A DNA stretch of 64,000 nt from Zavarzinia sp. (GCA_025869435.1 JAOZVS010000009.1:37710-101709), one strand, 5' to 3'; counted from the stretch's first letter, positions 9,589 to 20,124 are shown. The notes: generated by a model from the sequence alone, not told the origin. Numbers and translations are program-made.

Positions 9589-10215
9589 TCAGGTGCCGAT
9601 GGCCCGGCCGCCCTCCCGCGCTTCGGCCCGTGCGAAGGCCGGACGGTCGGTGACGCGGGCGTAATAGGCCTTTGCTTCCGGCGTCAGGGCCTGGTCGAGG
9701 CCGATCAGGCCGGCCAGTTTGACGGCATAGCCGATGGCGATATCGGCCATGGTGAAGCGCCCGGCGCAGGCGAATTCGGGGCCCATCAGCTTCAGCGCGC
9801 CACGCAGGCGGGACGCGAACCATTGGGCATAATCGGCCGCCGCCTGGGGCAGGCGGCGTTCTTCCGGCTCCAGCGCTGTGTAGCGCAGGACGATGGTCTG
9901 CGGGAAGGTCAGCGTCGCATCCGACATATGCAGGAAATTGAGATAGCGGCCGTAGTCCGGCTCGTCCACGCCGACGACGAGATCGGTCGGGCCGTATTTC
10001 GTGCCGAGGTAATGACAGATCGCGCTCGATTCCGTCATCAGCAGCGGGCCATCGGTAAAGGCCGGCACCGTGCCCAGCGGATTGATGTCGAGATAGCCCG
10101 GGCGGGAAAAGCGCGGCGGGAAATCCATCAGCTCGAACTCGAAGTCGAGCCCCATTTCCTCGAGCGCCCACAGCGGCCGGAAGGAACGCGCCCCGGCACA
10201 ATGATACAATTTCAC
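9589..10215 (-). CDS. Glutathione S-transferase family protein (208 aa)
   Basis: Cytosolic GST-fold protein. The N-terminal thioredoxin-like domain begins VKLYHCAGARSFRPLWALEE, where SFRPLWALEE is the usual glutathione-binding helix with a serine as the candidate catalytic residue. NPLGTVPAFTDG and the ESSAICHYL glutathione gamma-glutamyl contact follow. The helical C-terminal domain fills the rest, including FTMADIAIGY. I chose the GTG at 10215 because it starts at the domain boundary and has GGGGAGAGAG just upstream. The longer open frame to 10413 has no GST homology. It stands alone between the RTX array and the CoA-transferase. Substrate is unknown. Confidence 0.88.
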   Translation of the reverse strand: MKLYHCAGARSFRPLWALEEMGLDFEFELMDFPPRFSRPGYLDINPLGTVPAFTDGPLLMTESSAICHYLGTKYGPTDLVVGVDEPDYGRYLNFLHMSDATLTFPQTIVLRYTALEPEERRLPQAAADYAQWFASRLRGALKLMGPEFACAGRFTMADIAIGYAVKLAGLIGLDQALTPEAKAYYARVTDRPAFARAEAREGGRAIGT

Positions 10216-10285
10216 GTCTCTCTCCCCTGATGGCCGGTTTCCGGCTCGGTCGTCCGGATGTTGTAGCGCGCCGACGCGGGCTTGC

Positions 10286-11464
10286 TCAACCACCCGCGGC
10301 GGGGGTGGCGATTTCGGCCCGGATTTCGTCGCCATGCTCGCCAAGGCGGGGTGCGGGGCGAATATCGCGCGCCCTCGCCGCCGCAAAGCGGACGGGCGGG
10401 CGCATTTCGACATAGGTCCCTTCCGAGGGGTGTTCGCGCGTCCTGAAGAAACCGGTCGCCTTCAGGTGCGGGTCGTCCTTGATGTCGGCCAGATCGCGCA
10501 CCGGCATGGCCGGAATGCCGGCGCCGTGGAAGATCGCCAGCCATTCGGCATTGGTCTTCGCCGGGGTCGCCTCGCGGATCGCGCCATAGACGAGGGCCGG
10601 GTTCAGCGCCCGGCCCATCGGGGTATCCAGCGGCTGCCGCGTCAGCAAATCATCCCGGCCGACGAGGCGGAGCACGACACGGGTGGTCTCGTCGGTATAG
10701 GGCACGATGGAGAGATGGCCGTCGCTGGTCGGGAAGGGCTGGCGGTCGGGATCGATCTGCCGGGGATAGCCGACGGGGCCGGTCGGCGGCTCGAACACGG
10801 CGCCGAACAGATGTTCCTCCAGCATGAACTGGGTGAAGGCCTCGAACATCGGCACCTCGACCTGCTGGCCCTCGCCGGTGCGCAGCCGGTGGACGATGGC
10901 GGCGAGAACGGCATAGACGCCGTGCAGCCCCGCCACCTTGTCGGCGATCAGCGACGGCAGGTAGCGCGGCGCCGGATTGCCGTCGACCCGGGGCAGCAGG
11001 GTCGCCGTGCCGGTCGCCGCCTGGATCACGTCGTCATAGGCCTGGAGATCGGCATAGGGGCCGTCCGAGCCGAAGCCGACGCAATGGACATAGACGAGAT
11101 CGGGCTTCAGCGCCTTCATCGCGGCATAGCCGAAGCCCAGCCGCTCGATCGCCTTGCCCCGGACATTGTGGATGAAGACATCGGCGCCCGCGATCAGCGC
11201 CCGCATGGTGGCGGCATCCGCCTCGTTCTTGAGATCGAGGACGATCGAGCGCTTGCCCCGGTTCAGGGTCATGTGACAGGCGCCCATCAGCGGCGTCTTC
11301 GGCGGCTGGCCGGCGATGCGGAACAGGTCGCCCGTGGGCGGCTCCACCTTGATCACATCGGCGCCCATGTCGGCGAGGGTCTGGGTGCAATAGGGGCCGA
11401 AGACGATCGAGGTCAGGTCGACGATGCGAATCCCTTCCAGCATCCGGGGGGCCGGGGTCGTCAT
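10286..11464 (-). CDS. CaiB/BaiF-family CoA-transferase (family III, 392 aa)
   Basis: Family III CoA-transferases move CoA between carboxylic acids such as carnitine, oxalate, formate or aromatic acids. The N-terminus shows the family pattern GIRIVDLTSIVFGPYCTQTLADMGADVIKVE, followed by the NRGKRSIVLDLK and DVFIHNVRGKAIERLG blocks. The length fits the family. The ATG at 11464 has a GGAGGAGA Shine-Dalgarno, so the open frame running on to 11878 is not used. It is transcribed away from a LysR gene with a 124-bp shared promoter region, so LysR control is likely. The substrate cannot be deduced. Confidence 0.9.
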   Translation of the reverse strand: MTTPAPRMLEGIRIVDLTSIVFGPYCTQTLADMGADVIKVEPPTGDLFRIAGQPPKTPLMGACHMTLNRGKRSIVLDLKNEADAATMRALIAGADVFIHNVRGKAIERLGFGYAAMKALKPDLVYVHCVGFGSDGPYADLQAYDDVIQAATGTATLLPRVDGNPAPRYLPSLIADKVAGLHGVYAVLAAIVHRLRTGEGQQVEVPMFEAFTQFMLEEHLFGAVFEPPTGPVGYPRQIDPDRQPFPTSDGHLSIVPYTDETTRVVLRLVGRDDLLTRQPLDTPMGRALNPALVYGAIREATPAKTNAEWLAIFHGAGIPAMPVRDLADIKDDPHLKATGFFRTREHPSEGTYVEMRPPVRFAAARARDIRPAPRLGEHGDEIRAEIATPAAGG

Positions 11465-11520
11465 GGGTCTCTCCTCCGCTTGTTTTTGCCCATGAAGCCG
11501 CGCGGGGCCTTGGCCGTCCA

Positions 11521-11588
11521 ATACGGAATTCGGTCGTTTCAGACGAAAACCGTCTATATCATCCTGAAAAACGCGACGGGGAGAGACG
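11521..11588. promoter_or_regulatory. Divergent promoter/operator between CoA-transferase and LysR gene
   Basis: The AT-richer core of the 124-bp gap holds nested inverted repeats. TTTCAG at 11537-11542 pairs with CTGAAA at 11564-11569, and GACG-AAAAC-CGTC lies at 11542-11554. LysR regulators typically bind dyads in such shared regions, so this is the natural operator candidate. Confidence 0.45.
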
Positions 11589-12470
11589 GTGCATTTCGAC
11601 ATCAAGGCCGTGCTGCATTTCGTCGCCGTCGCCGAGGACATGTCCTTCACCCGGGCCGCCCGCCGCCTCGGCATCGCCCAGCCCTGGCTGTCCCGCCGCA
11701 TCCGCCAGCTCGAGGAGCAGTTGGGCTTCGCCCTGTTCGAGCGCACCACCCGCAGCATCGAACTGACCGCGCGGGGGCGCGGCTTTCTCGACGCCGCCCG
11801 CGCGGTGGCGAGCGCGGTCGAGGCCGCCACCGGCATCGCCCGCGCGCTGGGCCGGGATGCCGGGGGCCGCCTGCGCATCGGTGCCCCGCCCTATAGCGCG
11901 CGCATTCCCGCCCGCGCGCGCATCATTTCGGGCTTCGTCGCGCAATATCCCGGGACCGCGCTGGAAATCGACATCGGCTGGACGCCGGTGCTGATCGAGC
12001 GCGTGCTGGCCGGCGAGCTGGATGCCACCTTCGGCATCGGCTGGCAGGTGCCGCCGGGCCTGATCGTCCGCACCCTCTGCCATCTCGCTGTCGAGTTGCT
12101 GATGCCCGAGGATGATCCGCTGGCGGCATCGGGTGGCCTGCTGGAGCCGGGGGCGCTGGCGGGGCGCCGGGTCGGCGTCTTTCCGCGCGGCATCTATCCC
12201 GAGCTGCACGAGCGCCTGTTCCAGCCGCTGGCCGATCGGGGCGCCGTGCTGGTGCAGGATGCGGAATTTCTCGACCGGGCGCTGGATGCCGGCAGCGCCG
12301 CGCCGGGCCAACCGATGATCGCCCGTTTCACCGTGGCCGGCGGCGCCCTGCCGGCGGCGGGCAGCGGCCGGCGGATCCTGGCGGGGCCGGCGGGGCCCTT
12401 CCTGTTCCTGGCCCGGGCCGACAATCGCACCGCCGCCCTCGACCGGTTGCTGGCGGTGGTCGGCCCCTAG
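11589..12470 (+). CDS. LysR-type transcriptional regulator (293 aa)
   Basis: Starts with GTG after GGGGAGAGAC. Residues 1-60 form the winged helix-turn-helix (FVAVAEDMSFTRAARRLGIAQPWLSRRIRQLE...LFERTTR), typical of LysR. The C-terminal two thirds are a periplasmic-binding-protein-like co-inducer domain. It is divergent from the CoA-transferase gene and probably controls it, possibly in response to a carboxylate or acyl-CoA. Its stop codon overlaps the stop of the convergent MFS gene by 4 bp. Confidence 0.92.
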   Translation: MHFDIKAVLHFVAVAEDMSFTRAARRLGIAQPWLSRRIRQLEEQLGFALFERTTRSIELTARGRGFLDAARAVASAVEAATGIARALGRDAGGRLRIGAPPYSARIPARARIISGFVAQYPGTALEIDIGWTPVLIERVLAGELDATFGIGWQVPPGLIVRTLCHLAVELLMPEDDPLAASGGLLEPGALAGRRVGVFPRGIYPELHERLFQPLADRGAVLVQDAEFLDRALDAGSAAPGQPMIARFTVAGGALPAAGSGRRILAGPAGPFLFLARADNRTAALDRLLAVVGP

Positions 12471-13657
12471 CTCGCCTCGGCCGGCCGCCAGAACAGGTGA
12501 ATGAGCAAGCCGAGGAGCGACATGCCGAGACCGAACAGCGCGACCATGACCCAGCCGCCCGCGGCGAAAGCGGCGCTGGCGACCGTCGAGGAAATCGCGC
12601 CCGCGGTGAACAGGCTGGTCATGAAGACGGTGTTGATCCGGCTGCGCGCCGCGGGTTCCAGCGCGAAGATCCGGGCCTGATGGGCGACCATCGACAGCTG
12701 CACGCCGAAATCGAATAGCACGACGCCGACGATCAGCACGGCAAGGCCGGGCAGCACGGCGAAGCCGAGGAAACAGGCCGCGACGCAGACGAGGCCGACG
12801 GTGATGACCAGGGACGGCCCCCGCCGATCCGACAGGCGCCCGGCCAGCGGCGCCGCCAGGACGCCGACCACGGCGAGCGCGCCGAACAGACCGGCGACAT
12901 CCGCGCCCAGATGAAATTCCGGCCCTTCGAGATAAAGCGCGAGGGTCGACCAGAAGGCGGAGAAACAGGCGAACTGACAGGCCTGCACCAGCGACGATTT
13001 CACCAGCAGCGGATGACGCCGCGCGACATCGACCAGCGATGCCATCAGGGCGCCATAGCCGAGGCCCCGCCCGCCGGGCGGGAGGCCACGCGGCAGGACC
13101 CGCGCCGACATCAGGCCAAGGCCGAGGGTCAAAGCGACGGCGGCGACATAGGTCGCCCGCCAGCCGAAATATTCGCCAACGAAGCCGGAAAAAGTCCGGG
13201 CCAGCAGGATGCCGCCGAGCAGCCCGGCCATGACGAGGCCGAGCACCCGGCCCCGGTTGCCATCGTCGGCGAGGGCGGCGGCGAAGGGAATGATCTGCTG
13301 GGCGATGGTCGCGGCGATGCCGATGACGACCGAGGCCGCGATGACCACCCCGAAACCGGGCGCCACCGCCATGACCGCGAGGGCAAGGCCCAGCACGACC
13401 GATTGCAGCAGAATCAGGCGCCGCCGGTCGAACATGTCGCCCAGCGGCACCAGGAACAGCAGCCCGAGGGCGTAGCCGATCTGGGTCGCCGTCGGCACCA
13501 GGCCGATCGACGCCGGGGAGACCCCGAGATCGGTCGCCATCAGCGCCAGCAAGGGCTGATTGTAATAGAGGTTGGCGACGGCGATGCCGCAGCCGATGGC
13601 CATCGCGAGGAACAGCCCCTGGCCCGCCCGGGGCCGCTCGATCGAAAGGTCGGTCAT
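12467..13657 (-). CDS. MFS transporter (396 aa, about 12 TM)
   Basis: Inner-membrane major facilitator. About twelve hydrophobic segments are visible. The motif-A-like loop GDMFDRRRLILL lies between TM2 and TM3 and a second one, GRLSDRRGPSLVI, in the other half. LYYNQPLLALMATDLGVSPASIGLVPTATQIGYALG is typical of the arabinose-efflux/YnfM-like drug exporter group. I chose the ATG at 13657 (MTDLSIERPRAG). The upstream extension is basic and lacks family similarity. The gene converges on the LysR gene with a 4-bp overlap of stop codons. The substrate is unknown. Efflux is more likely than uptake for this subgroup. Confidence 0.88.
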   Translation of the reverse strand: MTDLSIERPRAGQGLFLAMAIGCGIAVANLYYNQPLLALMATDLGVSPASIGLVPTATQIGYALGLLFLVPLGDMFDRRRLILLQSVVLGLALAVMAVAPGFGVVIAASVVIGIAATIAQQIIPFAAALADDGNRGRVLGLVMAGLLGGILLARTFSGFVGEYFGWRATYVAAVALTLGLGLMSARVLPRGLPPGGRGLGYGALMASLVDVARRHPLLVKSSLVQACQFACFSAFWSTLALYLEGPEFHLGADVAGLFGALAVVGVLAAPLAGRLSDRRGPSLVITVGLVCVAACFLGFAVLPGLAVLIVGVVLFDFGVQLSMVAHQARIFALEPAARSRINTVFMTSLFTAGAISSTVASAAFAAGGWVMVALFGLGMSLLGLLIHLFWRPAEAS

Positions 13658-13778
13658 GTCCGTGATGATAGCCGAGCGAAACAGTCGGAATAGACGGCCC
13701 AACTGCACGGCCCCTTGCGGCCGGCGCATGTCCCGGCGCATGTCATTGTCACTTTTCCGCAACACCGACGAAGGTGTG

Positions 13779-14045
13779 ATGATCGACACGGATCAAAACC
13801 CGGCGACGCGGCATTATCTCCGTGACGATCACGTCAGCCAACCATCGAGCCCGATCATGCGCCCCCTCGCCGCCCCCGTCCCCGCCACCGCCGCCACGAC
13901 CACCGCCGCCGCTCCGGCCGCGCCAGTCGCCGCGCCCCAGCCGCAACAGAAGAAGCGCGAGCTTCGCCTGGTGCAGGCGGTTTATTCGGGCGGTGCCGGC
14001 GGCGCCACCGGCGTCGTGATCTTCGCCGACGAATCCGTCCGCTGA
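13779..14045 (+). CDS. Small hypothetical Ala/Pro-rich protein (88 aa)
   Basis: Not recognised. The ATG at 13779 follows GACGAAGG. The first 30 residues are polar, the middle is an alanine/proline/threonine linker, and the end (KKRELRLVQAVYSGGAGGATGVVIFADESVR) looks like a short structured segment. A GAGGC/GCCTC inverted repeat starts right at the stop codon and is followed by a T-rich stretch, resembling a weak terminator. It could be a real small protein or chance coding in GC-rich DNA. Confidence 0.35.
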   Translation: MIDTDQNPATRHYLRDDHVSQPSSPIMRPLAAPVPATAATTTAAAPAAPVAAPQPQQKKRELRLVQAVYSGGAGGATGVVIFADESVR

Positions 14046-14159
14046 GGCTGTTTACCGGCCTCGCTTTCTCCGGCGTGATTTTCTACTGAACGTCGTCGTT
14101 CCGGCGCAGGCCAAGGCCTTCCGCCATTCGGGCAGACACATCCGCCAAGGCGGATCGCA

Positions 14160-14633
14160 TCAGCGCAAAAGCACCCGGCGTTCCATGAAGATGCTGTTGG
14201 GATCGGCGTCATAGGCGCCGAAGGGACCGCGTTCGACGAAGCCGAGCGAGCGGTAGAGACTGAGCGCTTCGCCGTTGCGGATGCCGGTTTCGAGCCGGAC
14301 CGGGGTCAGCCCCTCGTCATCGGCGCAGCTCAGCAGGAATTGCAGCAGGTGCCGGCCAAGGCCCCGGCCCCGGGCCGCGGGCGCCAGATACATGCGCTTG
14401 ATTTCAGCGAAGCCGCCTGGGTCGCGCACCAGCGCGCCGCAGCCGACCGCCATGCCTTCCAGCCGGACGACCACGAAGGTGACATTCGGCTGCATCATGG
14501 CCTCGACATCGAGGAAATGATTGCTCTCGGCGGGATAGAGTTCGCTGTGGAAGGCATCGAGGGCCCGAATCAGCGGCAGGACTTCCGGCTGATCGGGCGC
14601 CTCGACCGAAATCTTGGCGTGGCCGCCGGTCAT
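14160..14633 (-). CDS. GNAT-family N-acetyltransferase (157 aa)
   Basis: Acetyl-CoA-dependent acetyltransferase fold. The acetyl-CoA pyrophosphate-binding motif A reads RMYLAPAARGRGLGRHLLQF, followed by motif B RLETGIRNGEALSLYRSLGFVERG. FHSELYPAESNHFLDVEAM at the N-terminus is typical of the small PhnO/YafP-like group. Its ATG overlaps the TGA of the upstream DUF1476 gene (ATGA at 14630-14633), so the two are translationally coupled. The acceptor substrate is unknown. Confidence 0.88.
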   Translation of the reverse strand: MTGGHAKISVEAPDQPEVLPLIRALDAFHSELYPAESNHFLDVEAMMQPNVTFVVVRLEGMAVGCGALVRDPGGFAEIKRMYLAPAARGRGLGRHLLQFLLSCADDEGLTPVRLETGIRNGEALSLYRSLGFVERGPFGAYDADPNSIFMERRVLLR

Positions 14634-14944
14634 TCGATTTCGGCCAGGACCTTGTTGTTCAGCGATTCGATTTCCATGCGGATATGGCGATCGGTCAGCA
14701 CGATGCCCTTGGCGATGAAATCGGTCAGGACCTTGCGGATCACGTCCTCGTCGCCGGCTTCGACGAAATCGGCGATCACGACTTCCTTGGCATAGGCATC
14801 GGCGGCCTCGCCCGACAGGCCCAGCTTCTCCGCAGCCCAGAGGCCAAGAAGTTTGTTGCGGCGCGCGACGGCGCGGAAACGCTTTTCCTCGTCGTGGGCG
14901 AACTTGGCCTCGAAGCTCTTTTCGCGGTCATTGAAGCTGGCCAT
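14630..14944 (-). CDS. DUF1476 protein, ATPase inhibitor zeta-subunit-like (104 aa)
   Basis: The sequence MASFNDREKSFEAKFAHDEE followed by KRFRAVARRNKLLGLWAAEKLGL matches DUF1476. This family includes the Paracoccus F1-ATPase zeta inhibitor of alphaproteobacteria. The N-terminal segment is the inhibitory part in that protein and the rest is a four-helix bundle. The ATG at 14944 has GAGGGATC upstream. It is divergent from purC and overlaps the following GNAT gene by 4 nt. Inhibition of ATP synthase hydrolysis is known for the Paracoccus member and only inferred here. Confidence 0.88.
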   Translation of the reverse strand: MASFNDREKSFEAKFAHDEEKRFRAVARRNKLLGLWAAEKLGLSGEAADAYAKEVVIADFVEAGDEDVIRKVLTDFIAKGIVLTDRHIRMEIESLNNKVLAEIE

Positions 14945-14995
14945 TGGTGATCCCTCGGCAATAACGGGTGCATTGCGCGGATATAAGGCGATCCG

Positions 14996-15014
14996 ACCCT
15001 TGCTTGGCAAGGGT
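14996..15014. promoter_or_regulatory. Perfect 8-bp inverted repeat in the DUF1476-purC intergenic region
   Basis: ACCCTTGC-TTG-GCAAGGGT lies 52 nt upstream of the DUF1476 start and 159 nt upstream of purC. It has no T-tract on either side, so an operator or mRNA hairpin is more likely than a terminator. The rest of the 228-bp gap shows no feature I can name. Confidence 0.35.
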
Positions 15015-15172
15015 TGTCGACCTGCCGAAAACAGGATGATCGCCGCATTGTTTATGTCGGCGCCCTCCTGTATGGTCCCGCTTCGCGCGGAGCCCGAGGG
15101 GGCTTGACCGCGCCGGCTTCGTTTTTCGACTGGCCAGAGGCCGCCCGGCCCCGCCAGAGGACCATATCACTC

Positions 15173-15937
15173 ATGAGCCGCCGCAAGCAGATCTACGAGG
15201 GCAAGGCCAAGATCCTTTACGAAGGTCCCGAGCCTGGCACCCTGGTGCAGTATTTCAAGGACGATGCAACCGCCTTCAACAATCAGAAGAAGGGCACGGT
15301 CACGGGCAAGGGCGTGATCAACAACCGCATCTCCGAATATCTCATGACTCTCCTCAACGAGATCGGTGTTCCGACGCATTTCATCCGCCGGCTGAACATG
15401 CGCGAACAGTTGATCAAGGAAGTGGAGATCATCCCCCTTGAAGTCGTCGTGCGGAATGTCGCCGCCGGCTCGCTGTCGACCCGGCTCGGCATTCCCGAGG
15501 GCACCCAGCTGCCGCGTTCGATCGTCGAGTTCTTCTACAAGGCCGACGAGCTGAACGATCCGATGGTGACCGAAGAGCATATCACCGCCTTCGGCTGGGC
15601 CTCGCCCCAGGACATCGACGACATTCTGGCGCTGGCGCTGCGCGTCAATGATTTCCTGGTCGGCCTGTTCCTCGGCGTCGGCATCCGTCTTGTCGACTTC
15701 AAGATGGAATTCGGCCGCCTGTGGCAGAACGACGAGATGCGCATCATCCTCGCCGACGAGATCAGCCCGGACAATTGCCGCCTGTGGGACATCCGCACCA
15801 ACGAGAAGCTGGACAAGGACCGCTTCCGTCGCGATCTCGGCGGCACCGCCGAGGCCTATCAGGAAGTCGCCCGTCGCCTGGGGATCCTGCCGGAAGGCGG
15901 CCCGCGCGACATGAAGGGCCCCGAGGTGATGCAGTAA
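15173..15937 (+). CDS. purC: Phosphoribosylaminoimidazole-succinocarboxamide synthase (254 aa)
   Basis: SAICAR synthetase joins CAIR and aspartate with ATP. The N-terminus [16 protein letters not shown] is the ATP-binding start of the family. [22 protein letters not shown] and [15 protein letters not shown] are the two classical signatures. I chose the ATG at 15173, with AGAGGA 12 nt upstream. The longer frame from 15014 would add a non-homologous extension. The length of 254 matches the bacterial short form. It starts the purC-purS-purQ-purL run, although a repeat-bearing 146-bp gap separates it from purS. Confidence 0.97.
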   Translation: MSRRKQIYEGKAKILYEGPEPGTLVQYFKDDATAFNNQKKGTVTGKGVINNRISEYLMTLLNEIGVPTHFIRRLNMREQLIKEVEIIPLEVVVRNVAAGSLSTRLGIPEGTQLPRSIVEFFYKADELNDPMVTEEHITAFGWASPQDIDDILALALRVNDFLVGLFLGVGIRLVDFKMEFGRLWQNDEMRIILADEISPDNCRLWDIRTNEKLDKDRFRRDLGGTAEAYQEVARRLGILPEGGPRDMKGPEVMQ

Positions 15938-15960
15938 CCTCTGCATCCCACAATATTCGC

Positions 15961-16043
15961 GTCATTCCGGCGAAGGCCGGAATCTCGCCGGGACGGGACT
16001 TTCAGCCGTATCGTCGAAAGATCCCGGCCTAAGCCGGGATGAC
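15961..16043. repeat. REP-like palindromic repeat unit A
   Basis: Two hairpins face each other. GTCATTCCGGCGAAGGCCGG starts at 15961 and ATCCCGGCCTAAGCCGGGAT plus GAC ends at 16043, so the whole unit begins GTCAT and ends ATGAC. Related units lie at 20450-20532 and 22596-22675. This one sits inside the pur operon between purC and purS. Confidence 0.75.
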
Positions 16044-16083
16044 GCATCCAGATTGTTCGATGTGATCTTCGATAGGTGATCCC

Positions 16084-16323
16084 GTGAAAGCCCGCGTCCA
16101 CGTCACCCTGAAACATGGCGTTCTCGACCCCCAAGGCAAGGCGATCGCCCATGCCCTCGGCTCCCTCGGCTTCGGCGGGGTCGAGGATGTGCGCCAGGGC
16201 AAGTTCCTCGAACTCGAACTGGCCGAAACCGACGCCGGCAAGGCCAGGGAACAGGTCAAGGCGATGTGCGAGAAGCTGCTCGCCAACACCGTGATCGAGA
16301 ACTACACGATCGAGTTGCTCTGA
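16084..16323 (+). CDS. purS: Phosphoribosylformylglycinamidine synthase subunit PurS (79 aa)
   Basis: PurS is the small bridging subunit of the three-part FGAM synthase and helps channel ammonia from PurQ to Pur[21 protein letters not shown] and [15 protein letters not shown] are family hallmarks. It starts with GTG at 16084 behind AGGTGAT and ends 1 nt before purQ. The three subunit genes are adjacent and in order, so equal expression is likely. Confidence 0.96.
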   Translation: MKARVHVTLKHGVLDPQGKAIAHALGSLGFGGVEDVRQGKFLELELAETDAGKAREQVKAMCEKLLANTVIENYTIELL

Positions 16324-16324
16324 G

Positions 16325-17016
16325 ATGAAGGCGGCCGTCGTCGTCTTCCCCGGCTCGAATCGCGAACGGGATGTCGCCCTCGCCCTCAAGCGAGCCTCCT
16401 ATACCAATCCGGCCTATGTCTGGCACGGTGACACCGAGCTGCCCGCGGGCACCGATCTCGTCGTCCTGCCCGGCGGCTTTTCCTACGGCGATTACCTGCG
16501 CTGCGGCGCCATGGCCTCGCTCTCGCCCGTGATGCGGGCGGTGAAGGATCACGCGGCGCGCGGCGGCTATGTCATCGGCATCTGCAACGGCTTCCAGATC
16601 CTGGCCGAGACCGGCCTCGTGCCCGGCGTCCTGATGCGCAACGCCTCGCTGCGCTTCGTCTGCCGCGACGTGCACCTGAAGGTCGAAACCACGAACAGCG
16701 CCTATACCGGCGGCTATCAGCCGGGCCAGGTGATCCGCGTGCCCGTCGCCCATGCCGAAGGCAATTACTTCGCCGACGGAGAGACGCTGAACCGCCTCGA
16801 GGGTGAAGACCGCGTCGCCTTCCGTTACTGCACCGAGGCGGGCGAGATCACGCCCGAGGCCTCGCCCAATGGCGCCATCCGCAACATCGCCGGCGTGCTG
16901 AACGAGAAGCGCAACGTGCTCGGCATGATGCCACACCCGGAAAACATGACGGAGGCGGTGGTCGGCGGGACCGACGGCGCCATCCTGTTCGACAGTCTGG
17001 CCAAGGCGCTCGCGTA

Positions 17017-17017
<1 letters not shown>
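16325..17017 (+). CDS. purQ: Phosphoribosylformylglycinamidine synthase, glutaminase subunit PurQ (230 aa)
   Basis: Class I glutamine amidotransferase that releases ammonia for FGAM synthesis. The oxyanion strand is [15 protein letters not shown], the nucleophile elbow is GICNGFQIL with the catalytic cysteine, and the His-Glu pair is in MMPHPENM near the end. It begins 1 nt after the purS stop, and its last base is the first base of the purL start codon. The length is normal. Confidence 0.97.
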
Positions 17018-19212
<2,195 letters not shown>

Positions 19213-19232
19213 TTTTCATCCGATTTGACGAT

Positions 19233-19266
19233 ACGGCGGGACCGATCGCGGTCCCGCCGTTTTTAT
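19233..19266 (+). terminator. Rho-independent terminator after purL
   Basis: A perfect 12-bp stem, ACGGCGGGACCG pairing with CGGTCCCGCCGT, has an ATCG loop. It is followed directly by a T-rich tract from 19260. It closes the pur operon. Confidence 0.9.
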
Positions 19267-19317
19267 TTCACCGATGCCCTGTCGAAAGGCACCCGTGACC
19301 TTTGTGAAGGAAGACCA

Positions 19318-20124
19318 GTGAAGATTCGCCTTGGCTACGACATCAGCTATTTTCTGCCCAACCCCACGCCGATGGTGGTCATGCTGAGCGTCCACGCCTC
19401 CCGCATGGGCGATCTTCTCGAACCCGACGAATTGAAGACCGTGCCCCAGATGCCGGTGCACTATTACTATGACGGCTTCGGCAATCGCTGCGCCCGCCTG
19501 ATGGCCCCGGCCGGGATGCTGAACCTGAAGTGCAGCACCTCGATCACCGACAGCGGCCGGCATGACGTCGTCCCGACCGACGCGCCGCAGATCCTGGTGC
19601 AGGACCTGCCGGACGAAACCATCGTCTATCTGCTCGGCAGCCGTTACTGCGAGACCGACAAACTGTCGGATATCGCCTGGAACCTGTTCGGCAAGACGCC
19701 GCTGGGCTGGCCCCGGGTGCAGGCCATCCTCAGCTTCGTGCATGGTCACATCAAGTTCGACTACATGCAGGCGCGCTCGACCAAATCCGCCTTCGATGTC
19801 TATCAGGAGAAGGTCGGCGTCTGCCGCGACTACGCCCATCTGGCCGCCGCCTTCCTGCGCTGCATGAATATCCCGACCCGCTATTGCACCGGCTACATGG
19901 GCGACATCGGCGTGCCGCGCGACGCCAACCCGGATGATTTCAGCGCCTGGCTGGAAGTCTATCTGGGCGGGCGCTGGTACACGGTCGATGCCCGCCACAA
20001 CAAGCCGCGCATCGGCCGCATCCTGATCGCCCGTGGCCGCGATGCCTCGGACGTGCCCCTGACCAATACCTTCGGCGCCCATGTCCTCAAGGGCTTCAAG
20101 GTGATCAGCGAAGAGGTGGTTTGA
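19318..20124 (+). CDS. Transglutaminase-like family protein (268 aa)
   Basis: Transglutaminase/protease-like fold, probably cytoplasmic as no signal peptide is seen. An N-terminal beta domain (KIRLGYDISYFLPNPTPMV) precedes the core. The nucleophile is C169 in EKVGVCRDYAHLAAAFLR. The strand that usually carries the catalytic His reads DFSAWLEVYLGGRWYTVDARHN, with Ser at the usual His position and a His further on at 227. I chose the GTG at 19318, which has AAGGAAG 5 nt upstream. The gene lies just after the purL terminator, so it needs its own promoter. Peptidase or amidase chemistry is possible. The substrate is unknown. Confidence 0.85.
   Translation: MKIRLGYDISYFLPNPTPMVVMLSVHASRMGDLLEPDELKTVPQMPVHYYYDGFGNRCARLMAPAGMLNLKCSTSITDSGRHDVVPTDAPQILVQDLPDETIVYLLGSRYCETDKLSDIAWNLFGKTPLGWPRVQAILSFVHGHIKFDYMQARSTKSAFDVYQEKVGVCRDYAHLAAAFLRCMNIPTRYCTGYMGDIGVPRDANPDDFSAWLEVYLGGRWYTVDARHNKPRIGRILIARGRDASDVPLTNTFGAHVLKGFKVISEEVV

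Noticed and set aside
10286..11878. A 138-residue N-terminal extension of the CoA-transferase
   Set aside because: The extension lies antisense to the LysR gene and lacks homology. The ATG at 11464 has a good Shine-Dalgarno and starts at the domain.
14945..15172. Purine riboswitch upstream of purC
   Set aside because: No recognisable purine-aptamer loop motifs. Only a short inverted repeat is present.
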